A DNA stretch of 64,000 nt from Pelagibius sp028280305 (GTDB lineage Bacteria > Pseudomonadota > Alphaproteobacteria > Kiloniellales > Kiloniellaceae), in NCBI RefSeq assembly GCF_965233615.1, contig NZ_OZ247495.1; one strand, written 5' to 3'. Each line of letters begins with the position of its first letter. Positions within the stretch are counted from its first letter, which is position 1. A program made the position numbers and the translations under genes. Under the pieces are notes generated by a model. The model made no database searches. It was not told the origin of the DNA and saw only the letters and a program-made list of their open reading frames with translations. Shown here piece after piece: positions 56,177 through 64,000 of the stretch.

Positions 56177-58768
56177 TCACGCCGCCGCGACCATCTCACC
56201 GTTGATCGTCAGGCCCTCGGGCCCGCCGCTGACGGAGACGGTATCGCCGTCGCCGATCTTGCCTTCCAGGATCAGGCTGGCCAAGGGGTTCTGAAGCTCC
56301 CGCTGGATGACCCGCTTCAGCGGCCTGGCGCCGTAGACCGGATCATAGCCCTTGTCGGCCAGCCAGACCTTGGCCTGTTCGTCCAGGTCCAGCACGATCT
56401 TGCGCTCGGCCAGCATGGCCAACAGGCGGGCCAACTGAATATCGACGATGCCGGTCATCTGCGGCCGGGTCAGGCGATGGAACAGCAGCACCTCGTCGAG
56501 GCGGTTCAGAAACTCCGGCCTGAAGGCGCCGCGCACAACCTCCATCACCTCGCCGCGCACGGCGTCGCTGTCCTGGCCTTCCGGCTGAGCCGCCAGAATG
56601 TCGGCGCCGAGGTTCGAGGTCAGGATGATCATGGTGTTGCGGAAGTCGATGGTGCGCCCCTGGCCATCGGTCAGGCGTCCGTCGTCCAGCACCTGCAGCA
56701 GGATGTTGAAGACATCGGGATGGGCCTTTTCGACCTCGTCGAAGAGCACGACCTGATAGGGCCGGCGGCGCACCGCTTCGGTGAGCGCCCCACCCTCCTC
56801 GTAGCCGACGTAACCCGGCGGCGCACCGATCATGCGGGCGACCGCATGCTTTTCCATGTACTCCGACATATCCAGGCGCACCATCGCGGTCTCGTCGTCG
56901 AAGAGAAAACGCGCCAGCGCCTTGGTCAGTTCGGTCTTGCCGACGCCGGTGGGACCGAGGAAGAGGAAGGAGCCGATCGGCCGGTTGGGGTCCTGCAGAC
57001 CGGCACGGGCCCGCCGCACGGCGTTGGAGATGGAGACAATGGCCTCCTCCTGTCCGATCACGCTGCTGCGCAGAGCGTCTTCCATGGCGAGCAGCTTCTC
57101 GCGCTCGCCCTCCAGCATCTTGTCGACGGGAATGCCGGTCCAGCGGGAGACCACGGCCGCAATGTCGCCGTCGGTCACCTCCTCATTCAGGATGTGATGC
57201 TCCTGGGCCTTCGCCGCGGCCTCAAGCTGGCTTTCCAGACCCGGGATCACGCCGTACTTCAATTCGCTGGCGCGGTTCAGGTCGCCCTCGCGCTGGGCGA
57301 TGTCCAGCTCGCCGCGCGCCTGATCCAACTGTTCCTTCAGCTTCTGGGCGTCGGCCAGCTTGTCTTTTTCGGCCTGCCACTGACCGGTCAGTTCGGCCGA
57401 CCTGGCTTCAAGCTCGGCGATCTCTTTCGTGAGCTTCTCCAGCCGCTCTTTGGAGGCCTTGTCGCTTTCCTTCTGCAGGGCGTTCTCTTCGATCTTCATC
57501 TGCACGAGGCGGCGGTCGAGTTCGTCGATCTCCTCGGGCTTGGAGTCCATCACCATGCGCAGGCGGCTGGCGGACTCGTCGACCAGATCGATGGCCTTGT
57601 CCGGCAGGAAGCGGTCGGAGATGTAGCGGTTCGAAAGAGTGGCCGCGGAGACGATGGCCGAATCGGTGATGCGCACGCCGTGATGCAGCTCGTATTTTTC
57701 CTTCAGGCCGCGCAGGATCGAAACGGTTTCCTCGACACTCGGCTCCGGCACGAAAACCGGCTGGAAGCGCCGCGCCAGGGCAGCATCTTTTTCGATGTGC
57801 TTGCGGTATTCGTCCAGCGTGGTGGCGCCGACACAATGCAGATCGCCGCGCGCCAGCGCGGGCTTCAGCATGTTGGAGGCATCCATGGTGCCCTCGGCCT
57901 TGCCGGCGCCGATCAGGGTGTGCAGTTCGTCGATGAAAACGATAATCTCGCCGCCGGCTTCGGAGATTTCCTGCAGCACCGCTTTCAGGCGTTCCTCGAA
58001 CTCGCCGCGGAACTTCGCCCCCGCCACCATGGCGCCGAGGTCGAGCGACATCAGCCGCTTGTCCTTCAGATTGTCCGGCACGTCGCCGTTGACGATGCGC
58101 TGAGCCAAACCTTCGACGATGGCGGTCTTGCCGACACCGGGCTCGCCGATCAGCACCGGATTGTTCTTGGTCCGCCGCGACAGCACCTGCACGGTGCGGC
58201 GGATTTCTTCATCACGCCCGATCACTGGATCGAGCTTGCCTTCGCGCGCCACTTCGGTCAGGTCGCGGGCGTATTTGTTCAGGGCTTCGTACTGATCTTC
58301 GGCGGTCGCCGTATCGGCGCGCCGGCCCTTGCGCATGTCGTTGATGGCTTGGTTCAGCGACTTCGGCGATACCCCGGCGGCATCCAGCGCCTTGGCCGCC
58401 TCGCTGCCCGGCAGCATGGCAATGGCCAGCAGAATGCGTTCCGCCGTCACATAGGAATCGCCGGCCTCTTCGGAGAGCTTCTCGGCCTGGGCGAAGAGGT
58501 CGTTGGTTTCCTGCGCCAGATAGAGCTGGCCGGCCCCCGCGCCCTCCACCTTCGGCTGCTTGGCGAGCGCCGAGTCCACCGCCTTCATCGCCGCCTCGGG
58601 CTTCCCGCCTGCCGCGCGGATGAGATTGCGCGCCAGGCCCTCGTCATCGTCGAGCAGCACCTTCAAGAAATGCTCGGGCGTCAGACGCTGATGATGTTTC
58701 CGGCTGGCGAGAGTCTGCGCGGCCTGAAGGAATCCGCGTGAGCGTTCCGTATAGCGATTGAGATCCAT
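56177..58768 (-). CDS. clpB: ATP-dependent chaperone ClpB (disaggregase)
   Basis: Full-length 863-residue ClpB: N-terminal Clp-N domain (to about 145), first AAA+ module with Walker A GEPGVGKTAIVEG near residue 205, the coiled-coil M domain (about 410-530, leucine/glutamate-rich; its presence separates ClpB from ClpA), and second AAA+ module with GPTGVGKTELTKALA near 605 and sensor/arginine-finger segments. It works with DnaK to rescue aggregated proteins. A heat-shock promoter lies upstream at 58910-58937. Confidence 0.96.
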   Translation of the reverse strand: MDLNRYTERSRGFLQAAQTLASRKHHQRLTPEHFLKVLLDDDEGLARNLIRAAGGKPEAAMKAVDSALAKQPKVEGAGAGQLYLAQETNDLFAQAEKLSEEAGDSYVTAERILLAIAMLPGSEAAKALDAAGVSPKSLNQAINDMRKGRRADTATAEDQYEALNKYARDLTEVAREGKLDPVIGRDEEIRRTVQVLSRRTKNNPVLIGEPGVGKTAIVEGLAQRIVNGDVPDNLKDKRLMSLDLGAMVAGAKFRGEFEERLKAVLQEISEAGGEIIVFIDELHTLIGAGKAEGTMDASNMLKPALARGDLHCVGATTLDEYRKHIEKDAALARRFQPVFVPEPSVEETVSILRGLKEKYELHHGVRITDSAIVSAATLSNRYISDRFLPDKAIDLVDESASRLRMVMDSKPEEIDELDRRLVQMKIEENALQKESDKASKERLEKLTKEIAELEARSAELTGQWQAEKDKLADAQKLKEQLDQARGELDIAQREGDLNRASELKYGVIPGLESQLEAAAKAQEHHILNEEVTDGDIAAVVSRWTGIPVDKMLEGEREKLLAMEDALRSSVIGQEEAIVSISNAVRRARAGLQDPNRPIGSFLFLGPTGVGKTELTKALARFLFDDETAMVRLDMSEYMEKHAVARMIGAPPGYVGYEEGGALTEAVRRRPYQVVLFDEVEKAHPDVFNILLQVLDDGRLTDGQGRTIDFRNTMIILTSNLGADILAAQPEGQDSDAVRGEVMEVVRGAFRPEFLNRLDEVLLFHRLTRPQMTGIVDIQLARLLAMLAERKIVLDLDEQAKVWLADKGYDPVYGARPLKRVIQRELQNPLASLILEGKIGDGDTVSVSGGPEGLTINGEMVAAA

Positions 58769-58909
58769 CTATATCCCCTTCTCCCGCACCCGTGAGCGGC
58801 ATGCAGGTGAGTTATGCCATGGTACTGCACCCATCGCGCCCATCCCAGCGGCACGCGAGAGCCCAGTTTTCCTTGGAAAACCGGCCAAACGGCCCGGCAT
58901 CCTTAGAAC

Positions 58910-58937
58910 ATATGGGCTGTTGCAAAAAAGACACAAG
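58910..58937 (-). promoter_or_regulatory. Sigma-32 (RpoH) type promoter of clpB
   Basis: On the minus strand CTTG (58934-58937), 17 nt, then CCCATAT (58910-58916), a close match to the alphaproteobacterial heat-shock consensus, about 140 nt before the clpB start. Confidence 0.65.
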
Positions 58938-59006
58938 GCCCTTCAAGTCACCATTTTCACTGATAATCCTCAATATTTTCGAACGGTCACCGCTTGCCTT
59001 CCGTCT

Positions 59007-59045
59007 CGGCGCCGGCGGCAGGTCAAAAGCCCGCCGCCGGCGCCG
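59007..59045 (-). terminator. Terminator-like hairpin after the cytochrome c peroxidase gene
   Basis: A perfect 13-bp GC stem (59007-59019 pairs with 59033-59045) around a 13-nt loop, 14 nt past the peroxidase stop at 59059. No U-run follows. The 58769-59058 interval holds this hairpin and the clpB promoter only. Confidence 0.5.
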
Positions 59046-59058
59046 AAGGAGGACCGGT

Positions 59059-60099
59059 TCAGCGCAGGATCTCGGCGGTCGGGCGCGGGGTCGTCGCGGT
59101 CTCCGCCGGCAGGACCGGCAGCGTCACCTCGGGAACCGAACCCGTCAGGCTGTCCAGAAAGGCCACGATCGAGTCGGCTTCTTCTTCCGAGAGCGCCTCG
59201 CCGAGCTGCGACTCGGCCATGATCTGTACCGCCACCTTCAGATCCCAGACCTTGCCCGAGTGGAAATAGGGCGCCGTCACCGCAACGTTGCGCAGCGGAG
59301 AAGCCCGGAACACATACTCGTCATCAACCGTCTCGGTAACGGCGAAGCGGCCCTTGTCGTCCGGCGGCAGAATGTCTGCACCCGGTTTTTCGATCAAGCC
59401 GAAGGGATAGTACCCCTGCCCGCCGAGGTTGACGCCGCTGTGACAGGAGACGCAGCCCTTGTCGACGAAAAGCGCCAAGCCTCTCGCCGCTTCCGGCGTG
59501 ATCGCCTGATCGTCCCCGTTCAGGAAAGCATCAAAAGCGCTCGGCGTGATCAACGTCGCCTCGAAAGCCTCGATCGCCTTGGCCATGTTGTCGAAACTGA
59601 TCGGCTCTGCATCCTCGGCAAAGGCGGCGGCAAACCACTCGGTGTATTGCGGCATGCTCCTCAGCGTCGCGACCACGGTTTCCGGTGTGTTCGCCATTTC
59701 GACCCCGGCCTGGATCGGCCCCTTGGCCTGGGCCTTCAGGTCTTCGGCCCGGCCGTCCCAGAACTGCGCCTCATTGAGGACCGCGTTCAGTACCGTCGGA
59801 GAATTTCGCGGCCCCTTCTGCCAGCCGTGGCCGATCGAGGTTTCAAGGTTGTCGTCACCACCGGTCGCCAGGTTGTGACAGGAATAGCAGCTGAACACCC
59901 CGGACGCCGAAAGCCGCGGATCGAAGAAAAGCGCCTTGCCCAGGGTGATCTTCTCCGGCGTGATCGGATTGTCCTTCACACTGGGAATTGTCGAGGGTAG
60001 CGGCTTGAAATACTCCAAGGCGGTATCGCGCAACTCGCTCGCTCCGGCGGCGCTCACCATGCATGCGGAAATGAAGAGCGTTGAAATGAAGTGTCTCAT
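59059..60099 (-). CDS. Di-haem cytochrome c peroxidase (CcpA/MauG family)
   Basis: A 346-residue periplasmic protein: signal peptide (MRHFISTLFISACMVSAAGA), two haem c sites CYSCH (71-75) and CVSCH (216-220), NSPTVLNAVLNEAQFWDGRAEDL (about 99-121, peroxidatic-domain motif) and RASPLRNVAVTAPYFHSGKVWDL near 295. It reduces hydrogen peroxide using cytochrome c electrons. The ATG at 60099 has AAGGAGAT about 5 nt upstream; the frame is open to 60183 without such a signal. An FNR-type box 55 nt upstream suggests induction under low oxygen. Confidence 0.93.
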   Translation of the reverse strand: MRHFISTLFISACMVSAAGASELRDTALEYFKPLPSTIPSVKDNPITPEKITLGKALFFDPRLSASGVFSCYSCHNLATGGDDNLETSIGHGWQKGPRNSPTVLNAVLNEAQFWDGRAEDLKAQAKGPIQAGVEMANTPETVVATLRSMPQYTEWFAAAFAEDAEPISFDNMAKAIEAFEATLITPSAFDAFLNGDDQAITPEAARGLALFVDKGCVSCHSGVNLGGQGYYPFGLIEKPGADILPPDDKGRFAVTETVDDEYVFRASPLRNVAVTAPYFHSGKVWDLKVAVQIMAESQLGEALSEEEADSIVAFLDSLTGSVPEVTLPVLPAETATTPRPTAEILR

Positions 60100-60153
60100 C
60101 CTGATCTCCTTGAGTTTCTGGAAAAGATCTCCCAAATTCAACGGACAAGGGCG

Positions 60154-60167
60154 CTGATTTACATCAA
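60154..60167 (-). promoter_or_regulatory. FNR/Crp-type box upstream of the cytochrome c peroxidase gene
   Basis: Minus strand TTGATGTAAATCAG matches TTGAT-N4-ATCAA at 9 of 10 fixed positions, 55 nt before the start codon. Bacterial cytochrome c peroxidases are classic FNR/Anr targets. Confidence 0.6.
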
Positions 60168-60442
60168 TTCTAAACTGCGGCATGCTGTCGCAATCCTGCG
60201 GTCAGGCGCCACCGGGCTGTCGCAAATTGACAATAGGCACTACTGATTCAGACGGTTCGACGAAGCCGGAAATTCGTATCGTTGATGATCCGCGGCATCA
60301 GAAAAAACAACACCGGCCGGCGGAATCAATCGGGCTGCTGAAAAGTACAGCCTCTGAACAGCGAGCGCTCTTACGACGGAGTCCGGACAACGGAGTCCGG
60401 GAAACCCCGTCCGGGAGTCTTTCGATACAAATGGGGGTCAGC

Positions 60443-62062
60443 ATGAGCAATCCCGATAAGGTCGACTACAAGGTCGGTCAGGATAACATCACGCCTTTCG
60501 GACTGGACATTCACAACCCGGTCTTTCTCATCTCCGGGCTTTCAATCGTCGCCTTCGTTCTGATCACCCTGGCGTTCCAACAGGAAGCAACCGGGTTCTT
60601 CAACTGGTTGAGGCCCTTTTTGACCTCCACCTTTGATTGGTTCTTCCTGCTTTCCGGCAACATCTTCGTTCTCTTCTGCCTGATGCTCGTCGTTACCCCC
60701 TTGGGGAGCGTGCGCCTGGGGGGCGTCGACGCCAAACCCGACTATTCCTACCTCGGCTGGTTCGCCATGCTGTTCGCGGCCGGCATGGGTATCGGCCTCA
60801 TGTTCTTCGGCGTGTCCGAACCGATGTCGCACTTTGGTTCGGCGATGGGCGGCGTCACGCTGGAGGGCGGCGTGCGCAGCGACTGGGCACCCCTGGGTGC
60901 TGCTGCCGGCGACATCGAAGCGGCGCGCAATCTCGGCATGGCGGCGACCATCTTCCACTGGGCCCTGCACCCCTGGGCGATCTACGCCGTGGTCGCGCTG
61001 GCGCTGGCCTTCTTCGCCTATAACTACAACCTGCCGCTGACCCTGCGTTCCGCCTTTTATCCGATCTTCGGCAACGCCGTCTGGGGCTGGACCGGTCACA
61101 TCATCGACACCCTGGCGGTCTTCGCCACGCTGTTCGGTCTGGCGACCTCGCTGGGCTTCGGCACCGAGCAGGCTTTGGCCGGTCTCAACTTCCTGTTCGA
61201 TACGCCGACCGGCAACGGCGCCCGGGTGCTGTTGATTGCCGCCATCACCGCCGCCGCCCTGATATCGGTCCTGCGCGGCCTCGACGGCGGCGTGAAGGTG
61301 CTCTCGGAAATCAACATCGGACTGGCCGCCCTGCTGATGGCCTTCATCATTGTCGTCGGACCGACCACGGCGATCTTCGACAGCGTTGTCTCCGGCGGCC
61401 TCGCCTACGTGAAAGAGATCGTACCGCTGTCCAATCCCTTCGGCCGTGAGGACGCCAACTTCTCCCAGGGCTGGACGGCCTTCTACTGGGCTTGGTGGAT
61501 TTCCTGGTCGCCCTTCGTCGGCATGTTCATCGCACGGGTTTCGCGCGGCCGTACAGTGCGGGAGTTCGTGACCTGCGTGATATTCGTCCCGACTCTGGTC
61601 AGCATCATCTGGATGGGCGCCTTCGGCGGCACCGCCATCGAACAGGTGATCGCCGATCCCACCGCTGCAGTACAGTCGGCAGCCTTGGAACTGAAACTCT
61701 TCGAGATGCTGAAAAACCTGCCGCTGGCCAGCATCACCTCATTCCTCGGTATCGTGCTGGTGATCGTGTTCTTCGTCACTTCGTCGGATTCCGGTTCGCT
61801 GGTGATCGATACCATCACCGCCGGCGGCAAGACCGACGCGCCGGTGTCGCAACGGGTGTTCTGGTGCACCTTCGAAGGTCTGGTGGCGGCCACCCTGCTG
61901 CTGGTCGGCGGCGCGGGTGCGCTGACCGCGCTCCAGGCCATGGCAGTCTCCACCGGCTTTCCCTTCACCATCGTGCTGCTGGTGATGTGCGTCAGCCTCT
62001 TCATCGGGCTTTCCAGGGAGCGCAAGATGATGGCGGGCACAGCCGCGCGCCAAGCCGAGTAG
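60443..62062 (+). CDS. BCCT family betaine/choline/carnitine transporter
   Basis: A 539-residue, 12-helix secondary transporter: GMGIGLMFFGVSEPMSHFG (about residue 115), FGLATSLGFGTEQALAGLNFLF near 235 and the family-defining tryptophan segment WTAFYWAWWISWSPFVGMFI then ARVSRGRTVREF (about 330-362). It takes up quaternary ammonium or sulfonium osmolytes, probably sodium-coupled. The start at 60443 is preferred: the upstream open frame (from 60182) lacks helix-forming sequence, and GGGGGTC precedes this ATG. Divergent from the peroxidase gene; the 60100-60442 interval carries the FNR box and a tandem CGGAGTCCGG near 60380-60400. Confidence 0.9.
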   Translation: MSNPDKVDYKVGQDNITPFGLDIHNPVFLISGLSIVAFVLITLAFQQEATGFFNWLRPFLTSTFDWFFLLSGNIFVLFCLMLVVTPLGSVRLGGVDAKPDYSYLGWFAMLFAAGMGIGLMFFGVSEPMSHFGSAMGGVTLEGGVRSDWAPLGAAAGDIEAARNLGMAATIFHWALHPWAIYAVVALALAFFAYNYNLPLTLRSAFYPIFGNAVWGWTGHIIDTLAVFATLFGLATSLGFGTEQALAGLNFLFDTPTGNGARVLLIAAITAAALISVLRGLDGGVKVLSEINIGLAALLMAFIIVVGPTTAIFDSVVSGGLAYVKEIVPLSNPFGREDANFSQGWTAFYWAWWISWSPFVGMFIARVSRGRTVREFVTCVIFVPTLVSIIWMGAFGGTAIEQVIADPTAAVQSAALELKLFEMLKNLPLASITSFLGIVLVIVFFVTSSDSGSLVIDTITAGGKTDAPVSQRVFWCTFEGLVAATLLLVGGAGALTALQAMAVSTGFPFTIVLLVMCVSLFIGLSRERKMMAGTAARQAE

Positions 62063-62109
62063 CAATGGGAAGATGGCAGGCCGACCTGCCGGACCCGGTT
62101 TCGAATTGG

Positions 62110-62138
62110 GCCTCTCCAGGATGGAGAGGCTCTTTCGT
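62110..62138 (+). terminator. Intrinsic terminator of the BCCT transporter gene
   Basis: GCCTCTCC (62110-62117), loop AGGAT, GGAGAGGC (62123-62130), followed by TCTTTCGTTTT. Perfect 8-bp stem with a U-rich tail 48 nt after the stop. Confidence 0.85.
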
Positions 62139-62240
62139 TTTCACTTACCAGCCATGCCAAGCCTGAAAGAACCAAGCGCCCGGCTGGCTGCGCTCAGCCG
62201 GTCCCGACTAGTGGCAATTCCAACGACCACCAGTCCGTGC

Positions 62241-62654
62241 CTAGCGAACGACAAAGACCGAGATTGCGCTGTGTGCGGAGAGATAGCCCGCGTTTGACGA
62301 AAAGATGTGCTCGGCGAATCCCGGCACGTGCGAAGCCATGACGATGAGGTCGGCACCGATTTCCGCCGCCTCGCGGCCCAGCCTATCGTCCAGTTCCACG
62401 GCCGGGTCGGGCGTGACAATGGCATGCGCGGTCACTTCCAAACCGCGCTTGGCGCCCTCCGCAGCGGCAAAGGCGTTCAGCTTGGCGGCGAACTCTTCAG
62501 GGCTGCCGGCGACCGCGCTGGGGGTGGACGCCGTTACCCCGACCAGATGCAGGGAGGCCTGGTAGTGCTTCGCCAGGTCCGCAGCGGTCGTCAGGGCCTT
62601 GTCCAGCTTTTCGACATGGCCGAGGTCCACCGGGATCATGATTTTCCGATACAT
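62241..62654 (-). CDS. Universal stress protein (UspA family)
   Basis: A 137-residue single-domain USP: MYRKIMIPVDLGHVEKLDKALTTA at the N-terminus with the nucleotide-site Asp and a C-terminal MASHVPGFAEHIFSSNAGYLSAHSA in place of the usual G-2X-G-9X-G-S/T loop, so ATP binding may be altered. The ATG at 62654 has CAGGAGA about 6 nt upstream. Apparently monocistronic. Confidence 0.88.
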   Translation of the reverse strand: MYRKIMIPVDLGHVEKLDKALTTAADLAKHYQASLHLVGVTASTPSAVAGSPEEFAAKLNAFAAAEGAKRGLEVTAHAIVTPDPAVELDDRLGREAAEIGADLIVMASHVPGFAEHIFSSNAGYLSAHSAISVFVVR

Positions 62655-62786
62655 AGGGTCTCCTGTGATCTCCGCGGCCGGGCGATCCACGGTCGGTGCA
62701 TTGGGCCGCAAGATCTTCAGCCTGCATGACCTCTGCGAGACCGGGCAATGAGCCACGTCAAGCAGGCGGCAGCCGTCCGCCGGGGA

Positions 62787-62826
62787 AAAGAAGAAACCCC
62801 TGCCGTGCCTTTCGGCTGACAGGGGC
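62787..62826 (-). terminator. Intrinsic terminator on the minus strand with no assigned gene
   Basis: On the minus strand CCCCTG, a loop with a second GCC-GAAA-GGC stem, CAGGGG, then TTTCTTCTTTT. It faces away from the USP gene start, so it should end a short minus-strand transcript that begins further right (62830-63020). Confidence 0.6.
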
Positions 62827-62848
62827 GGGTCATTGCCCAAGAGTAGGA

Positions 62849-62974
62849 TCAGGAGAGATCAATGCATACCCCGCCACGAGGACACTGCGTACCTTGAGGC
62901 CCGGACACGAAAACCATCGCGACCCCGGCCCCCGGAACCCGCCGAATCGGCAGCGAAGAGCACGGGCGAAACAT
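62849..62974 (-). CDS. Possible small protein (41 residues), unproven
   Basis: An ATG at 62974 opens a 41-codon frame (MFRPCSSLPIRRVPGAGVAM onward) ending IDLS at 62849, between a Fur-like hairpin and a strong minus-strand terminator. No ribosome binding site is obvious and I do not recognise the product. It may equally be non-coding. Confidence 0.25.
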   Translation of the reverse strand: MFRPCSSLPIRRVPGAGVAMVFVSGPQGTQCPRGGVCIDLS

Positions 62975-62980
62975 AGCGCC

Positions 62981-63028
62981 GCCATTCTGCAATTGCAACT
63001 CATTATCAATTGCAGAATGGCCTTTTTT
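62981..63028 (+). promoter_or_regulatory. Perfect 15-bp hairpin with T6 tail enclosing a Fur-like sequence
   Basis: Arms 62981-62995 (GCCATTCTGCAATTG) and 63007-63021 are exact reverse complements around an 11-nt loop and are followed by TTTTTT, the form of a plus-strand intrinsic terminator. The inner sequence, read on the minus strand, TTGATAATGAGTTGCAA, resembles a Fur box. Either reading leaves it without an obvious partner gene. Confidence 0.5.
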
Positions 63029-63122
63029 GGCACCCCCGCGCGACGCCGATCGCCGGCCCACGGCTTGACTCCGCCGCGGCGAAGGCGGTTAGTTGCAGTG
63101 CAACATTTCTGAAAGACGGCAA

Positions 63123-63878
63123 ATGAACGCGCAAGTGCAGCAGATCTATCGATTTCCGGTGAAGGGCCTGAGCCCCGAGCCCTTGAATTCTGCCGCCCTG
63201 ACGCCGGGCGCCGGGCTGCCGGAAGACCGCCGCTTCACCCTGGCCTACGGCCTGACGACCGGTGCCAAGCGCGGTTTCTTTCAGCTGACCAGCGAGGAAA
63301 AGCTGGCTCAGTTAAGCCTGACCTACGATGACGCGGAGCCGCGCCTGACCATCCAGCGCCAGGGCCGCCAGGTGGTCAGCGCCGATCCCAGCGATCAGAC
63401 CGGCCGCATACTGCTGAATCAGTTTTTTGCCGGTTTTCTGGCGGGCTCTCCCCGGGGGACACCGTCGTTTCAGGAGTCCACGGCGGAAGACCGGTCCGAG
63501 GCCCTGCCGGAAAGCATCTCGATCATCAATCTGGCGAGTGTGCGCGACTTCGAACGGGTAGCCCGCGCCAGCGTCGATCCGATCCGCTTCCGCGGCAATA
63601 TCCTGATCGGCGGCCTGCGGCCCTGGGAGGAGTTTTCCTGGCTGGGCAAGGAGTTGGCGCTGGGCGCGGCGCGGCTGAAAATCACGGAGCGCACGGCACG
63701 CTGTGCCGCCACCAATGTGAACCCGGATACCGCCCAGCGCGACATGAACATCCCCCTCACCCTGCGCAAGGGCTTCGGGCACATGGATATGGGGGTCTAT
63801 GCCGAGGTTGCCGTCGCCGGCACCGTAAAAGTCGGCGACAGTGTTACGCTTGCAAGCGAAACGCCTGCCCGCAGCTAG
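63123..63878 (+). CDS. MOSC-domain protein
   Basis: A 251-residue protein with an N-terminal MOSC-N beta-barrel (IYRFPVKGLSPEPLNSAALTPGAGLPEDRRFTL region, about residues 8-40) and a C-terminal MOSC domain holding the conserved Cys in TERTARCAATNVNPDTAQRD (about 197-216). MOSC proteins such as mARC and YiiM bind molybdenum cofactor or move sulfur and reduce N-hydroxylated compounds. The start at 63123 is one of two nearby ATGs; a weak GACGG precedes it. No partner gene is adjacent. Confidence 0.85.
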   Translation: MNAQVQQIYRFPVKGLSPEPLNSAALTPGAGLPEDRRFTLAYGLTTGAKRGFFQLTSEEKLAQLSLTYDDAEPRLTIQRQGRQVVSADPSDQTGRILLNQFFAGFLAGSPRGTPSFQESTAEDRSEALPESISIINLASVRDFERVARASVDPIRFRGNILIGGLRPWEEFSWLGKELALGAARLKITERTARCAATNVNPDTAQRDMNIPLTLRKGFGHMDMGVYAEVAVAGTVKVGDSVTLASETPARS

Positions 63879-63909
63879 ATCAGCAATTTACCAGAGACCA
63901 ATATCCCGA

Positions 63910-64000
63910 TCAGGGCGCGGCCGGATCGCTCTCGGCTTCAACAATGCCCGGTTCGACGGCAGCGCTCTCCGCGGGCTTCTCTGTCTTGCGGCCACCGGTC
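63910..64000 (-). CDS. C-terminal tail of an unidentified protein (partial)
   Basis: Reading leftward from the window edge, one minus-strand frame gives 29 residues, TGGRKTEKPAESAAVEPGIV and on to DPAAP, ending at TGA (63910-63912). The Ala/Glu/Pro-rich composition is common for flexible C-terminal tails in GC-rich Alphaproteobacteria. Too short to identify; could be chance. Confidence 0.4.
   Translation of the reverse strand, partial: TGGRKTEKPAESAAVEPGIVEAESDPAAP

Noticed and set aside
56477..58741. 754-residue plus-strand open frame
   Set aside because: Antisense shadow of clpB; its sequence shows only the reverse of GC-rich codons and no domain.

Overview
The window looks like an alphaproteobacterial chromosome, probably from the Rhodospirillales or a nearby order. 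Supporting signs are the 16S-tRNA-Ile-tRNA-Ala-23S-5S-tRNA-fMet ribosomal operon, GC-rich coding sequence, many GntR/LysR-controlled catabolic clusters with periplasmic-binding-protein transporters (ABC, TRAP and tripartite tricarboxylate types), and housekeeping genes of alphaproteobacterial character (clpB with a CTTG-N17-CCCATAT heat-shock promoter, a cytochrome c peroxidase behind an FNR-type box). This placement is inferred from sequence character, not from a database search.

Positions 1-45700 form an accessory region of consecutive uptake-and-degradation modules. (1) 1-8377: a minus-strand ectoine-type ABC transporter operon ending in a PLP lyase that runs off the window, divergent from a HutC-type GntR regulator, an M24 hydrolase, a MmgE/PrpD protein and an AspA/AstE-type deacylase. 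It resembles the ehu/eut (doe) ectoine loci but has unusual extra enzymes. (2) 8921-19471: amidohydrolase, a 953-residue fusion of an M81 metallopeptidase-like protein with a class III aminotransferase, SDR, TctC-TctB-TctA transporter, a thiamine-diphosphate enzyme and an FCD-type GntR regulator. Two identical ATCATATATGAT palindromes link the two transport/enzyme promoters. (3) 20117-28995: a polyamine-type ABC transporter, a second FCD GntR regulator and an amidase, divergent from a PLP decarboxylase-family protein and an SMP-30 lactonase-like protein. (4) 29387-32214: glutathione S-transferase, nitronate monooxygenase and a LysR regulator. (5) 33040-44059: LysR, hydantoinase subunits HyuB and HyuA, divergent from a class V aminotransferase, a DctPQM TRAP transporter, an Asp/Glu-racemase/maleate-isomerase-family protein and a SnoaL-like gene broken by an in-frame stop.

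The edges of these modules carry relics. Three diverged copies of an approximately 240-bp repeat lie near 8.4, 19.8 and 32.5 kb, each between modules. They share a reading frame that ends in MRW(Y/F)V(H/S)P, and they contain short sequences matching the 3' end of tRNA-fMet. An IS110 N-terminal relic (29.2 kb), a nearly complete IS5-family element with a -1 frameshift organisation (44.16-45.02 kb) and an IS30 C-terminal relic (45.4 kb) complete the picture of a mobile catabolic region that stops at tRNA-fMet.

Positions 45711-51800 hold the ribosomal RNA operon on the minus strand with a clear promoter at 51753-51781. Positions 51900-64000 look like ordinary chromosome: M23 peptidase, LysE/ArgO exporter, dienelactone hydrolase, flavin reductase, ClpB, di-haem cytochrome c peroxidase, BCCT transporter, universal stress protein and a MOSC-domain protein. 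A perfect 15-bp hairpin containing a Fur-like sequence, paired with a downstream minus-strand terminator, may mark an unannotated small transcript at 62.79-63.02 kb.
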